Assembly (NCBI GenBank): GCA_045614925.1
Contig: JAZLDV010000069.1
Coordinates: 1-18,655, forward strand
Direction of reading: 5' to 3'
Source of the DNA: JAZLDV01 sp045614925
GTDB lineage: Bacteria; Bacillota_I; Bacilli_A; Erysipelotrichales; Coprobacillaceae
DNA: 18,655 nt
The position numbers and the translations under genes are program-made. Shown piece after piece: positions 8,389-16,246 of this stretch (position 1 is its first letter; every line of letters starts with the position of its first letter). The notes below the pieces were generated by a model. That model was not told where the DNA came from and ran no database searches. It saw nothing but the letters and a program-made list of their open reading frames with translations.

Positions 8389-9138
8389 TTAACCAAACCT
8401 TCCTGTTATATAATCTTCTGTTCTTTGATCTTTTGGTAATGTAAATAACTGTTCTGTATAATCATATTCAATTAATTCTCCTAACAAGAAGAATGCTGTT
8501 TTATCTGCAATTCTTGATGCCTGCTGCATATTATGTGTTACTATTACAATTGTATATCTATTTTTTAATTCCATTAATAATTCTTCTATCTTTGATGTAG
8601 AGATAGGATCTAATGCTGAAGTAGGTTCATCTAATAATATAACATCTGGTTCCACTGCTAAACATCTTGCTATACAAAGTCTTTGCTGCTGTCCTCCAGA
8701 TAATCCTAAAGCAGACGTATGTAAACGGTCTTTGACATCCTCATATAATGTCGCATCTTTTAAGCTTTTTTCTACTATTTTATCTAATGTTTTTTTATCT
8801 TTGATGCCATGTAATCTAGGTCCATAGGCAATGTTATCATAGATGCTCATAGGAAAAGGATTCGGTTGCTGAAATACCATCCCTATTTTTTTCCTTAATA
8901 ATGTTGTATTGATATCTTTATCATAGATATTCACATTATCTGCAAATAGTTCTCCTTCTATTTTTACATTTTCAACATAATCATTCATTCTGTTCATTGA
9001 CTTTAAAAAAGTAGATTTCCCACATCCACTTGGACCAATAAATGCAGTAATCATATTTTCTTCAATAACCATATTTATATTTTTTAACGCCTGCTTCTGC
9101 CCATAATATAAATTAAAATTCTTAGATTCAATTTTCAT
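8389..9138 (-). CDS. pstB: Phosphate ABC transporter ATPase PstB
   Basis: A 249-residue ABC ATPase powering phosphate uptake through PstC/PstA. Walker A is GPSGCGKST (35-43), the signature is LSGGQQQR (146-153), Walker B ends at Asp170-Glu171 (VILLDEP), and the switch His is His202 (VTHNMQQA). The run FLKSMNRMND after Walker A and QQPNPFPMSIYDN at the Q-loop are characteristic of PstB. Length matches the family (about 250). It starts after AGGTGGG, four bases from the end of pstA. Confidence 0.96.
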   Translation of the reverse strand: MKIESKNFNLYYGQKQALKNINMVIEENMITAFIGPSGCGKSTFLKSMNRMNDYVENVKIEGELFADNVNIYDKDINTTLLRKKIGMVFQQPNPFPMSIYDNIAYGPRLHGIKDKKTLDKIVEKSLKDATLYEDVKDRLHTSALGLSGGQQQRLCIARCLAVEPDVILLDEPTSALDPISTSKIEELLMELKNRYTIVIVTHNMQQASRIADKTAFFLLGELIEYDYTEQLFTLPKDQRTEDYITGRFG

Positions 9139-9142
9139 ACAA

Positions 9143-9988
9143 TTATCCCACCTTTAAACAATTAGAAATCAATTTCACTAAATAATTCAAACCTAAAACA
9201 ATAAACACTAAAATCATAGCTATCACAAAAGCAGTATCATAATTTGCTTTTGCCATTTCTAAATACAACTGAACACTCAATGTTCCTCCACTAGAAAACA
9301 TATGTGTAAATAAATTATCAGGTAATAAATCTAAGCTTCCTGCTGTAAATAATAATGCTGCTGATTCAGCAATAATTCTTCCTATAGATAAAATCATTCC
9401 AGTTAATATACCAGGTAAGGCACTTGGTAATAATATTGTTTTTATCATATGCCATTTTGATGTTCCTAAACCTAATGCTGCTTCTTTATATGAATAAGGG
9501 ACATTATCTAATGCATTTTGAGTATTTCTAGTTATAATAGGCAATATCATAATAGATAAAGTTAAAGCCCCTGTTAATAATGAATAAGATAATCCACACA
9601 CTTCCCCAAAAAACAACATTCCAAATAATCCATATATAATAGAAGGAATACCTGCTAATACTTCAGTAGCCAATGTAATTATATTGACTATTTTTTTATT
9701 TTTAGCATATTCATTTAAATAAATTGCTCCACCAATACTTACTGGTGCAGATATTAATAATGTTAGAACTATAATATATAAAGTATTAATAATATTAGGC
9801 AATATTCCTACTGTATTTTTAATAATACTTGTCTTACTCAATAATATATTTATATTAAAATGAGGTATTGCCTGGATACATATATATCCAACAATAAATA
9901 TAATTAAACAACTCACAATAAGTGAAGAACCATAAATCAATATATAACTCAAAACATCACTTAACATAAAATTTCTTTGTTTCATCAT
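9143..9988 (-). CDS. pstA: Phosphate ABC transporter permease PstA
   Basis: A 281-residue integral membrane protein with about six hydrophobic segments (near 15-40, 65-95, 105-130, 134-155, 185-215 and 250-275). The EAAxxLG-type coupling loop that docks PstB is seen as YKEAALGLGTSKWHMIKTILLP (about 167-188). The PstA-like RIIAESAALLFTAG follows. The start overlaps the pstC stop by one base (TAATG), with GAAAGGAA upstream. A second in-frame ATG follows at once (9985), and either could be used. Confidence 0.94.
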   Translation of the reverse strand: MMKQRNFMLSDVLSYILIYGSSLIVSCLIIFIVGYICIQAIPHFNINILLSKTSIIKNTVGILPNIINTLYIIVLTLLISAPVSIGGAIYLNEYAKNKKIVNIITLATEVLAGIPSIIYGLFGMLFFGEVCGLSYSLLTGALTLSIMILPIITRNTQNALDNVPYSYKEAALGLGTSKWHMIKTILLPSALPGILTGMILSIGRIIAESAALLFTAGSLDLLPDNLFTHMFSSGGTLSVQLYLEMAKANYDTAFVIAMILVFIVLGLNYLVKLISNCLKVG

Positions 9989-10884
9989 TATTTTTCCTTT
10001 CTGGATATATATGCCATTAAAATATTAATCACTAAAATAAATACAAATAAAACAAGTCCAATTGTATATAATACTTCTCTATGTATTCCACTTGAATAAC
10101 TCATTTCTGAAACAATCCCTGTCGTTAAAAATCTAACAGAATTAAATAATTCTGGACCATTTACACTATTTCCAGATACCAACAATATAGCCATTGCTTC
10201 TCCAATAGCCCTTCCTACTCCAAGTACAACTGCTAAAACAAGACCTTTTTTTGCTGATGGTAGAGTCACTTTAAAGATTGTCTGAATATGTGTAGCCCCT
10301 AATGCTAATGAACTTTTTCTATAATGATCATCAACTGCTTCTAACGCATTTATACTCATATTAATTAAAGTCGGTAAAATCATAATCGACAACACAATTA
10401 CTGCAGATAATAAATTTGCTCCCCCACTAAACTGATGTAATGATGAACCCTTATATACCATTAGTTCTAATTTATAAATTACTGGATTCACTAATACAAT
10501 TCCTAATAATCCATATACAACAGAAGGAATACCTGCTAACAATTCAACACTTCCTTTTAATACCTTTTTCATTTTTTTACCTGCTATTTCATTAATATAA
10601 ATAGCAGTCAATATTCCTATAGGTACTGCAATAATTAATGATAACAATACTCCTGTAATAGAAGTTAATATCATATTCAATATTCCATAACTAGGAGTTA
10701 TACCTACTGGATCCCAATGAGTATTGAATAATATCTCTTTTATACCTACTTTAAATAAAGCTGGTGTACCACTTATAAACATATAGGCACTTATTGATAA
10801 AACAGCAATCACACAAACACATGCACATAAACTTAATACTACATGGACTAATTGTTCTTTTAATTCTTTTTTGTCTGTTTTCAT
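9988..10884 (-). CDS. pstC: Phosphate ABC transporter permease PstC
   Basis: A 298-residue membrane permease, partner of PstA. The first membrane segment is about 12-35. A periplasmic loop with WDPVGITPSYGIL follows, typical of PstC. The coupling loop is YRKSSLALGATHIQTIFKVTLP, followed by the conserved VGRAIGEAMAILLVSGN. I chose ATG 10884 because GAGGTGA lies six to seven bases before it. The longer frame opens with a GTG at 10893 that is itself part of this ribosome binding site. The gene is separated from pstS by a 215-base gap holding a hairpin and Pho-like repeats. Confidence 0.93.
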   Translation of the reverse strand: MKTDKKELKEQLVHVVLSLCACVCVIAVLSISAYMFISGTPALFKVGIKEILFNTHWDPVGITPSYGILNMILTSITGVLLSLIIAVPIGILTAIYINEIAGKKMKKVLKGSVELLAGIPSVVYGLLGIVLVNPVIYKLELMVYKGSSLHQFSGGANLLSAVIVLSIMILPTLINMSINALEAVDDHYRKSSLALGATHIQTIFKVTLPSAKKGLVLAVVLGVGRAIGEAMAILLVSGNSVNGPELFNSVRFLTTGIVSEMSYSSGIHREVLYTIGLVLFVFILVINILMAYISRKEK

Positions 10885-10956
10885 TTTTATCACCTCATCA
10901 TAATCAAAGTATATCTATTTTATTTCGACTCAAATATCATCTCTTTGATTATTATT

Positions 10957-10973
10957 TGTAAAGCGAATGTAAA
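10957..10973 (-). promoter_or_regulatory. Second Pho-box-like direct repeat, upstream of pstC
   Basis: On the minus strand TTTACA-N5-TTTACA (10968-10973 and 10957-10962) repeats with an exact 11-base step, the arrangement of PhoP-binding repeats in Bacillus. It lies about 73 bases before the pstC start. The nearer TTTACA is five of six to a -35, but no good -10 follows (best GATATT, 18 bases away). It may therefore be an activator site for an internal promoter, or part of the leader structure. Confidence 0.45.
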
Positions 10974-10981
10974 GATTTCTT

Positions 10982-11014
10982 CTTGTTTTTTACAGTTTTG
11001 TAAACTTTTACAAG
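10982..11014 (-). other. Imperfect hairpin in the pstS-pstC gap
   Basis: CTTGT/ACAAG arms (11010-11014 with 10982-10986) enclose TTTACA-AAAC-TGTAAA, which can form an inner six-bp stem. No U-tract follows on the minus strand, so it is not a simple terminator. It could protect the 3' end of pstS mRNA, mark a processing site, or be a DNA-level inverted TTTACA pair. Confidence 0.35.
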
Positions 11015-11063
11015 TAATTTATTTTTATATGCAAATAGTTAATTTTTTATTCAATGTAATAAA

Positions 11064-11091
11064 AGGTGCTTTACTATTTAGCAAAACACCT
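11064..11091 (-). terminator. Partial terminator/attenuator after pstS
   Basis: AGGTG-x-TTT arms (11064-11072 with 11083-11091, one mismatch) form a hairpin eight bases beyond the pstS stop, followed on the minus strand by TTTTATTACATTG. A weak terminator here would let pstS be made in excess over the membrane and ATPase subunits, as is usual for binding proteins. Confidence 0.55.
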
Positions 11092-11099
11092 AGATATCT

Positions 11100-11915
11100 T
11101 TATTCTTTCTTTTCTACAGCTACTAATCCAACAAGTTTAGCAAGTTCTTCTCCTTTTTCACTATAAATATAATCAAATAAAACTTGAACATGTTCATCTT
11201 GCTGATCAATTGTTCCTAATGTTGCCATTATAAATGGTCTTTGAAGTTTATATGTTCCATCTTTAATATTATCAATAGATGGAGTTATTCCATCTATTGA
11301 TAATACAGACACCTTATCATTAACAACATCCAAAGAGACATAACCAATCGCTCCTGGAGTTGATTGAACTGCTGCGACAACTGCTCCTGTTTCATTTAAT
11401 TCTCTAGCATAATCACACTTTCCTTCAATATTTAAAGCTTCTTCAAAAGCCCCTCTTGTACCAGAACTTGCTTCTCTGCCTACTACAACAATAGGTTCAT
11501 CCTTTCCACCTAATTCCTTCCAGTTTCTAATTTCTCCTTTATATATAGAAACTAAATGTTCAGACGTTAAGTTTTTAACTATACTATCTTCATGTACAAT
11601 GACCACAATCCCATCAATCGCAACAATATTTTCTACCACACCTTGATCTAATTCTTCCTGTTTTAATCTTCTTGAAGAATTTCCTATATCACTTTTTTTA
11701 TTAATTACAGATTGAATACCAGAAGATGAACCTGTAAATTGTGGTTCTAAAACCAAATTAGTATTTTCCTCACTCATCACTTCTTTTAATCCATTAACAT
11801 ATCTTTCCATTGATGTTGAACCATCTAATCGTATTTTCATCGATTCATTTGTATTTTGATTTGCATTACATCCACATAAAACGAAAGCCATTAAACATAA
11901 TATATATTTTTTCAT
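11100..11915 (-). CDS. pstS: Phosphate-binding lipoprotein PstS
   Basis: A 271-residue substrate-binding protein. The N-terminus MKKYILCLMAFVLCGC is a lipoprotein signal with lipobox LCGC and lipidated Cys16, so it is anchored outside the membrane. Phosphate-contacting loops of the PBP-like fold are recognisable: LDGSTSM (30-36), TGSSSGIQ (61-68) and GREASSGTR (146-154). IRNWKELGG (129-137) is another PstS hallmark. I place the start at ATG 11915, six to seven bases after AGAGG; an ATG at 11921 would directly abut that site. It is first in the operon and preceded by a Pho box. Confidence 0.94.
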   Translation of the reverse strand: MKKYILCLMAFVLCGCNANQNTNESMKIRLDGSTSMERYVNGLKEVMSEENTNLVLEPQFTGSSSGIQSVINKKSDIGNSSRRLKQEELDQGVVENIVAIDGIVVIVHEDSIVKNLTSEHLVSIYKGEIRNWKELGGKDEPIVVVGREASSGTRGAFEEALNIEGKCDYARELNETGAVVAAVQSTPGAIGYVSLDVVNDKVSVLSIDGITPSIDNIKDGTYKLQRPFIMATLGTIDQQDEHVQVLFDYIYSEKGEELAKLVGLVAVEKKE

Positions 11916-11960
11916 ACGCATCCTCTTTCTATCTAAGATGAGTATAGTTTATCTTTAATT

Positions 11961-12011
11961 ATTTTATTCAAATATCAGCAAACACAAAATTAAAAGTAAA
12001 TTATAAGTAAA
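11961..12011 (-). promoter_or_regulatory. Pho box and promoter of the pst-pho operon
   Basis: On the minus strand three hexamers are spaced by exactly 11 bases: TTTACT (12006-12011), TTTACT (11995-12000) and TTTTGT (11984-11989). This matches the PhoP-box pattern TTNACA-N5 known from Bacillus. The last hexamer takes the -35 place, and 17 bases on lies TAAAAT (11961-11966) as -10. The lack of a true -35 is what an activator-dependent promoter would show. The likely binder is the response regulator of this same operon. Confidence 0.68.
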
Positions 12012-12046
12012 TAATTTTTCTCAATCTATACAAATATGTAAAACAA

Positions 12047-12070
12047 AAAGCATAAGTTTCCTTATGCTTT
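12047..12070 (-). terminator. Terminator of the DeoR-family gene
   Basis: A 10-bp perfect stem (12047-12056 with 12061-12070) with a four-base loop, followed on the minus strand by TTGTTTTACA. The stem includes the stop codon of the gene. It stops readthrough into the pst operon. Confidence 0.85.
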
Positions 12071-12817
12071 ATATAACTTCACTTTATTTAATTTAAAATA
12101 TTCAGATATATCATCTTCTAATCCCTGGTCTGTAATAACAGCTTTAATTCGATTAACAGGCAATAACTTTACAGTAGATTTCTTATTAAACTTAGATGAA
12201 TCACTAATCACTACTACATGATTAGCAAATTCAGCTAAATCTTTAACAGTCTCACTTCTCATATAGTTATTTCCTGTAAATCCAATATCTTTAGAAAATC
12301 CATCTATTCCAATAAAAAACTTATCTACATGAAAAACTTCTGCACATTTCTTTGTAATAGGTCCAACCATAACCTGTGCCTCTTTCTGATATTCTCCACC
12401 TAATAAAATAATATGAACTCTCGATTCTTTTCTTACATAAGATGCAATAAAAGCAGAATTAGTAATAATTGTCACATCTTTTTTACTTTTTGCAATTTCA
12501 TGAGCTAACATAGCACAACATGATCCAGATTCTAACATAACAACTTCTTCATCTTTTATCATACGACAAGCAAGTTTAGCAATTCTTTGTTTTTGTTCAT
12601 AATGATAAGCTAATCTTAGGTTGATATCATCATTTGTATTTAGAGTTGCAAAGCCATGATTTCTTGTAATTAATCCTTTTGACTCTAATTCATCTAAATC
12701 TTTTCTAATTGTTACCTGTGATACATCAAATAAATCAGATAATTTAGAAACTTCTATTTTCCCATTCTCTATTAATATTTCTAATATACCATTGTGTCTA
12801 GAAGACATCTTTTCCAT
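12062..12817 (-). CDS. DeoR/GlpR-family transcriptional repressor
   Basis: A 251-residue cytoplasmic regulator. The N-terminal winged helix (about 4-57) carries the DeoR signature VSKLSDLFDVSQVTIRKDLD-x-LESKGLI. The C-terminal sensor domain (about 70-228) has the usual sugar-phosphate isomerase-like elements: LESGSCCAMLA, IITNSAFIAS, LLGGEYQ, FIGIDGF and VVISDSSKF. Family members usually repress sugar or polyol genes until a phosphorylated sugar binds. Here the neighbours are pstS and serA, each behind its own promoter and terminator, so the target is not evident from context. The start is ATG 12817, after GGTGG; the longer frame begins at a GTG (12829) inside that site. A candidate -10 TATAAT lies upstream. 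Confidence 0.88.
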   Translation of the reverse strand: MEKMSSRHNGILEILIENGKIEVSKLSDLFDVSQVTIRKDLDELESKGLITRNHGFATLNTNDDINLRLAYHYEQKQRIAKLACRMIKDEEVVMLESGSCCAMLAHEIAKSKKDVTIITNSAFIASYVRKESRVHIILLGGEYQKEAQVMVGPITKKCAEVFHVDKFFIGIDGFSKDIGFTGNNYMRSETVKDLAEFANHVVVISDSSKFNKKSTVKLLPVNRIKAVITDQGLEDDISEYFKLNKVKLYKA

Positions 12818-12840
12818 AATTACCACCACTTTTCTTCCAT

Positions 12841-12846
12841 ATTATA
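12841..12846 (-). promoter_or_regulatory. Candidate -10 of the DeoR-family gene
   Basis: A perfect TATAAT on the minus strand, about 24 bases before the ATG. At 17 bases upstream is TGTAAA, a poor -35. I see no dyad that would suggest autorepression. The rest of 12847-12963 shows nothing further. Confidence 0.4.
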
Positions 12847-12963
12847 AACTATATTTATACATTTTTACATTACTACGATACGTTTCTTGCTTATTTCATC
12901 TATTTTTATAGAATAATATGAATATTAGAAATGATTATATTTGTTAACATAAAAAGTTCAAAT

Positions 12964-12992
12964 AAAAAACCATGGATGACCCATGGTTTTTT
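12964..12992 (-). terminator. Terminator of serC-serA
   Basis: A 12-bp perfect stem (12964-12975 with 12981-12992, core CCATGG) with a five-base loop, 24 bases after the serA stop. T-rich tails lie on both sides (ATTTGAACTTTTT on minus, TTTGTCTTTT on plus). It could work in either direction, but only minus-strand genes are nearby. Confidence 0.88.
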
Positions 12993-13016
12993 TGTCTTTT
13001 AAAAGACGATTAAGGA

Positions 13017-14165
13017 TTATTTTAAGATTCTAACTTTAATCACATTTTCTACTGCTGTTAATTCTGCTTCATCAATTAGATCATTTGTTTCAATAATTGT
13101 ATAAGCATAGTTTCCTTTTGCCTTATTAATCATATTTTCGATATTAATATTATCATCTGCAAATAATGTTGCAAATTTAGCTAACATTGTTGGAACATTT
13201 TTATGAATAATACAGATACGATATTGAGCAATTCTTGGCTCATTGACTGCAGGGAAGTTTACAGAGTTTGTAATATTTCCTGTTTCTAAATAGTCTTTTA
13301 ATTGTTTTACAGCCATTTTTGCACAATTATCTTCTGACTCAGGAGTTGATGCTCCTAAGTGAGGCATAACGATAATATTGTCTTTATTAATAATTTCTTT
13401 ACAAGCAAAGTCAGTAATATATTTTGAGATTTTACCAGATTCAACTGCATCTAATAAATCTTGTGTATTGACTAAGTCCCCTCTTGCAAAGTTTAATAAT
13501 TTAGCTCCATCTTTCATTAATGCGATAGTTTCTGCATTAATCATCCCTTTTGTTTCTTTAGTAGAAGGTGCATGTAAAGAAATATAGTCACATTCTTTTA
13601 AGATTGTTTCTATATTTTTTGCTTCCTGTACCCATTTGCTCATATGCCATGCAGCTCCTACACTAATATATGGATCATAACCATATACATTCATCCCTAG
13701 CTTAATAGCCGCATTAGCAACATTAACCCCAATAGCACCAAGTCCAATAACACCTAAAGTTTTCCCCTCAATTTCAGGTCCTACAAACTGGCTTTTTCCT
13801 TTTTCTACTAATTTTCCTGCATCATCTTGTCCTTCTAATGTTTTAACCCAGTCAATCCCCTCTACGACTTTTCTAGAAGCCAAGAATAATGCACAAAGAG
13901 CTAACTCTTTAACTGCATTCGCATTGGCACCTGGTGTATTAAATACAACAATTCCCTTTTCACTGCAATCCTCAATTGGAATATTATTTACACCAGCACC
14001 AGCTCTTGCGATACCTAATAAATTTTTATTCATTTCATATTCATGTAAAGATGCTGATCTGACTAAAATCCCATCTTCATCATTCATATCTTCCCCTATA
14101 CTATAATTTTCATCAAATTGCGCTAACCCCACTTGCGCAATTTTATTTAATAATTTTATCTTCAT
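13017..14165 (-). CDS. serA: D-3-phosphoglycerate dehydrogenase
   Basis: A 382-residue enzyme oxidising 3-phosphoglycerate to 3-phosphohydroxypyruvate with NAD, the entry step of serine synthesis. The Rossmann motif is GLGAIG (141-146) with Asp164 as the likely NAD-selecting acid. Catalytic residues are Arg228 (FARGD), Glu257 (DFACKE, 29 residues after Arg as in E. coli SerA) and His269 (PHLGAS). The Glu-His loop is shorter than in E. coli. The last 70 residues form an ACT domain (RICIIHKNVPTMLAKFATLF), so serine feedback is possible. I take ATG 14165, five bases after the serC stop with GGGTGAT before it. Two upstream in-frame ATGs lie inside the end of serC. It is co-transcribed with serC. 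Confidence 0.93.
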   Translation of the reverse strand: MKIKLLNKIAQVGLAQFDENYSIGEDMNDEDGILVRSASLHEYEMNKNLLGIARAGAGVNNIPIEDCSEKGIVVFNTPGANANAVKELALCALFLASRKVVEGIDWVKTLEGQDDAGKLVEKGKSQFVGPEIEGKTLGVIGLGAIGVNVANAAIKLGMNVYGYDPYISVGAAWHMSKWVQEAKNIETILKECDYISLHAPSTKETKGMINAETIALMKDGAKLLNFARGDLVNTQDLLDAVESGKISKYITDFACKEIINKDNIIVMPHLGASTPESEDNCAKMAVKQLKDYLETGNITNSVNFPAVNEPRIAQYRICIIHKNVPTMLAKFATLFADDNINIENMINKAKGNYAYTIIETNDLIDEAELTAVENVIKVRILK

Positions 14166-14169
14166 AATA

Positions 14170-15255
14170 TCACCCATTTTCTTTTTCAAAGTCTTTCATA
14201 AATTGAATTAATTTTTCAATTCCTGCTAATTCCATCGCATTATAGATAGATGCTCTAATTCCTCCTACAAGTCGATGTCCTTTTAAATTAACTAAACCAA
14301 GTGCTGTTGCCTGTTTTACAAACAATGCATCTAACTCCTTAGAAGGAGTTGTTAAAGTAACGTTCATTAATGAACGATTTGCTTTATCACTATGTGTTGT
14401 ATAGAAATCACTTTGATCTAAATAATCATATAATAATTGAGCTTTTGTAATATTTCTTTGTTCCATGGCTTCTAATCCCCCAAGATTATCAATCCATTTC
14501 AATACTTTACCTAAAACATAAATTGAGAATGTTGGTGGTGTATTATACATAGAATCATTATCAGCCATAGTATTATATTCCATTAATACTGGAATATTAT
14601 CATTATGATAATCTAATAAATCTTCTCTAATAATAACTACACCTAAACCTGCAATTCCCATATTCTTTTGTGCACCAGCATAAATCATTCCATATTGTGA
14701 TACATCAATTGGTTTAGATAAAATATTTGAAGACATATCAGCAACAACTGGAACTCCTTTTGTATCTGGAACATATTTCCATTCAGTTCCAAAAATTGTA
14801 TTGTTAGAACATAAATGAACATAAGAGATATCTTCTCTTAAATCTAATTGTTCTTGTGTTGGTAATAACTTATAGTTATTTTCTTTTCCATCATAAGCAA
14901 TATGAATATCTCCAAACTTCTTTGCTTCCTGAGCACTTTTTTTAGAGAATACTCCTGTAATAATATAATCTGCTTTTTTATTTTTCATTAAATTTAATGG
15001 AAGAGTTGAAAACTGTTGTGTTGCCCCTCCATGTAAAAATAAGATTTTATAGTTATCTGGTATATTCATAACTTTCTTTAATAAAGCTTTAGTTTCCTCG
15101 AAAATTTCAAGATACGACGAGGATCTATGACTCATTTCCATAACGCTCATACCGCTATCATTGTAGTTCAACATTTCATTTGCAATCTCTTGTAAAACTT
15201 CTACAGGTAATGTTGAAGGACCTGCCGAGAAGTTAAACACTCTTTCTTTAGCCAT
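14170..15255 (-). CDS. serC: Phosphoserine aminotransferase
   Basis: A 361-residue PLP enzyme (class V fold) converting phosphohydroxypyruvate and glutamate to phosphoserine and 2-oxoglutarate. It opens with VFNFSAGPSTLP, the SerC hallmark, followed by MSVMEMSHRS. LHGGATQQF (74-82) binds the PLP phosphate. The Schiff-base lysine is Lys197 in YAGAQKNMG, and GGIRASIYNA near the C-terminus contacts substrate. Length equals the family norm. The start follows AGGAGG closely. It is the first gene of a two-gene operon with serA; a phosphoserine phosphatase is not in the window. Confidence 0.96.
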   Translation of the reverse strand: MAKERVFNFSAGPSTLPVEVLQEIANEMLNYNDSGMSVMEMSHRSSSYLEIFEETKALLKKVMNIPDNYKILFLHGGATQQFSTLPLNLMKNKKADYIITGVFSKKSAQEAKKFGDIHIAYDGKENNYKLLPTQEQLDLREDISYVHLCSNNTIFGTEWKYVPDTKGVPVVADMSSNILSKPIDVSQYGMIYAGAQKNMGIAGLGVVIIREDLLDYHNDNIPVLMEYNTMADNDSMYNTPPTFSIYVLGKVLKWIDNLGGLEAMEQRNITKAQLLYDYLDQSDFYTTHSDKANRSLMNVTLTTPSKELDALFVKQATALGLVNLKGHRLVGGIRASIYNAMELAGIEKLIQFMKDFEKENG

Positions 15256-15274
15256 ATCGACTTCCTCCTTTTTC

Positions 15275-15293
15275 GTAACATGTTACTATTATA
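15275..15293 (-). promoter_or_regulatory. serCA promoter -10 with a perfect 12-bp palindrome at the start site
   Basis: TATAAT on the minus strand at 15288-15293 is followed within one base by the perfect palindrome GTAACATGTTAC (15275-15286). The palindrome would cover the transcription start. It lies between the -10 and the ribosome binding site, an operator position. The -35 is poor (TAGCAT at 17 bases). No T-box or riboswitch fold is visible in the short leader. Confidence 0.55.
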
Positions 15294-15437
15294 TGTCTTT
15301 TTTATAAATTATGCTAGTGAAATTATCATTTTTTATAAATTTTTTACCATTTTTTAACCGTTATGTATACAATTATGCAAGTTTTTTATTTTTTTTCTAC
15401 AATACATTTAGAACTTTTACAATTTACTTACAACAAA

Positions 15438-15467
15438 AAAATAACTGTGCGAATGCACAGTTATTTT
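15438..15467 (-). terminator. Terminator of the M28-PHP operon
   Basis: A 13-bp perfect stem (15438-15450 with 15455-15467, core ACTGTGC/GCACAGT) with a four-base loop, followed on the minus strand by TTTTTGTTG. It overlaps the last two codons and the stop of the PHP gene. Confidence 0.88.
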
Positions 15468-16246
15468 ATTCTTATTGTTGCTTCTTTTATATATGAGCCT
15501 GTATCTGATGGCTTATGTGCATCGGATGTTGTAATAAGCTCTACATGATTTTCTTTAAATACATTTAATAATTCATCTGACAAACCTAAATCCGGATGAT
15601 TATATCTATAATAACATCCTACATTGTTTTCTGCTTTTACATGATATTGATTTAACAGTTCTGCTAATCTTTTATATGTTGGAAGCAGATCATAATCAGG
15701 ATAATATTGAAATAATTTAATTGTATCTGGATGAGCCAATTGGCTAAATAAACCTGATTCAACTAAATCAAATACTAATTCATAATATCTTTGATAAATA
15801 TGATTTACATCATATTTATCCCATAACAATTCTTTAGAAAATCCCATATCATATAGAATTCCATCTATTGAATGAATTGCACCTACAATAAAATCAAATT
15901 CATATGAAGATAATATATCTTTTATAAGCTGTTTATGTTTTGGAACATAACAGACTTCTAAACCATATTTAACTTTAACTGGTAATTTTAAAGATTGTAC
16001 TTCTTTCATTAGTGATACAAAATCACTAATATGATCTTTAAATTTCATTTCTTTATTTTCTAACCAATTTTTTTGTATTTCATATTCTTTTAATTCTTCA
16101 TATATCGGTTCAAATTCAATAAATCTATGAGTATGATCTAATATTTGTATTTCATCTAATCCCTTTTTATGTGCTTCTTCAACAAATTGTAATACATAAT
16201 CTAATGATAAAGGTCCATTTTCTAAATGAATATGTCCATCAATCAT
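15461..16246 (-). CDS. PHP-domain phosphoesterase, histidinol-phosphatase-like
   Basis: A 261-residue PHP-fold metal hydrolase. All the metal ligands of the family are present: His5 and His7 (DGHIHLE), Asp37, His38 and His40 (LDHTHR), Glu97 (GLEVCY), His125 (GAIHSID), His172 (LAHPD) and Asp242-His244 (TSDAHKPSD). Size and motif pattern are close to HisK/HisJ-type histidinol-phosphatases, which release phosphate from histidinol phosphate. No histidine gene is nearby, and the partner gene is a peptidase, so another phospho-substrate is possible. The start overlaps the M28 stop by one base (TAATG), with AAGGAAG as ribosome binding site. Cytoplasmic. Confidence 0.82.
   Translation of the reverse strand: MIDGHIHLENGPLSLDYVLQFVEEAHKKGLDEIQILDHTHRFIEFEPIYEELKEYEIQKNWLENKEMKFKDHISDFVSLMKEVQSLKLPVKVKYGLEVCYVPKHKQLIKDILSSYEFDFIVGAIHSIDGILYDMGFSKELLWDKYDVNHIYQRYYELVFDLVESGLFSQLAHPDTIKLFQYYPDYDLLPTYKRLAELLNQYHVKAENNVGCYYRYNHPDLGLSDELLNVFKENHVELITTSDAHKPSDTGSYIKEATIRIK

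Noticed and set aside
8388..8396. TTG start for phoU nine bases upstream
   Set aside because: It would sit directly against the AGGAAGG ribosome binding site; ATG 8387 has normal spacing and the family's usual N-terminus.
10885..10893. GTG start for pstC
   Set aside because: The GTG is part of GAGGTGA, the ribosome binding site of ATG 10884. The same trap occurs at 12829 (DeoR gene) and 17496 (M28 gene).
15256..15437. A T-box or other riboswitch before serC
   Set aside because: From the -10 to the ATG there are only about 30 bases, and no conserved T-box sequence or long fold is visible.
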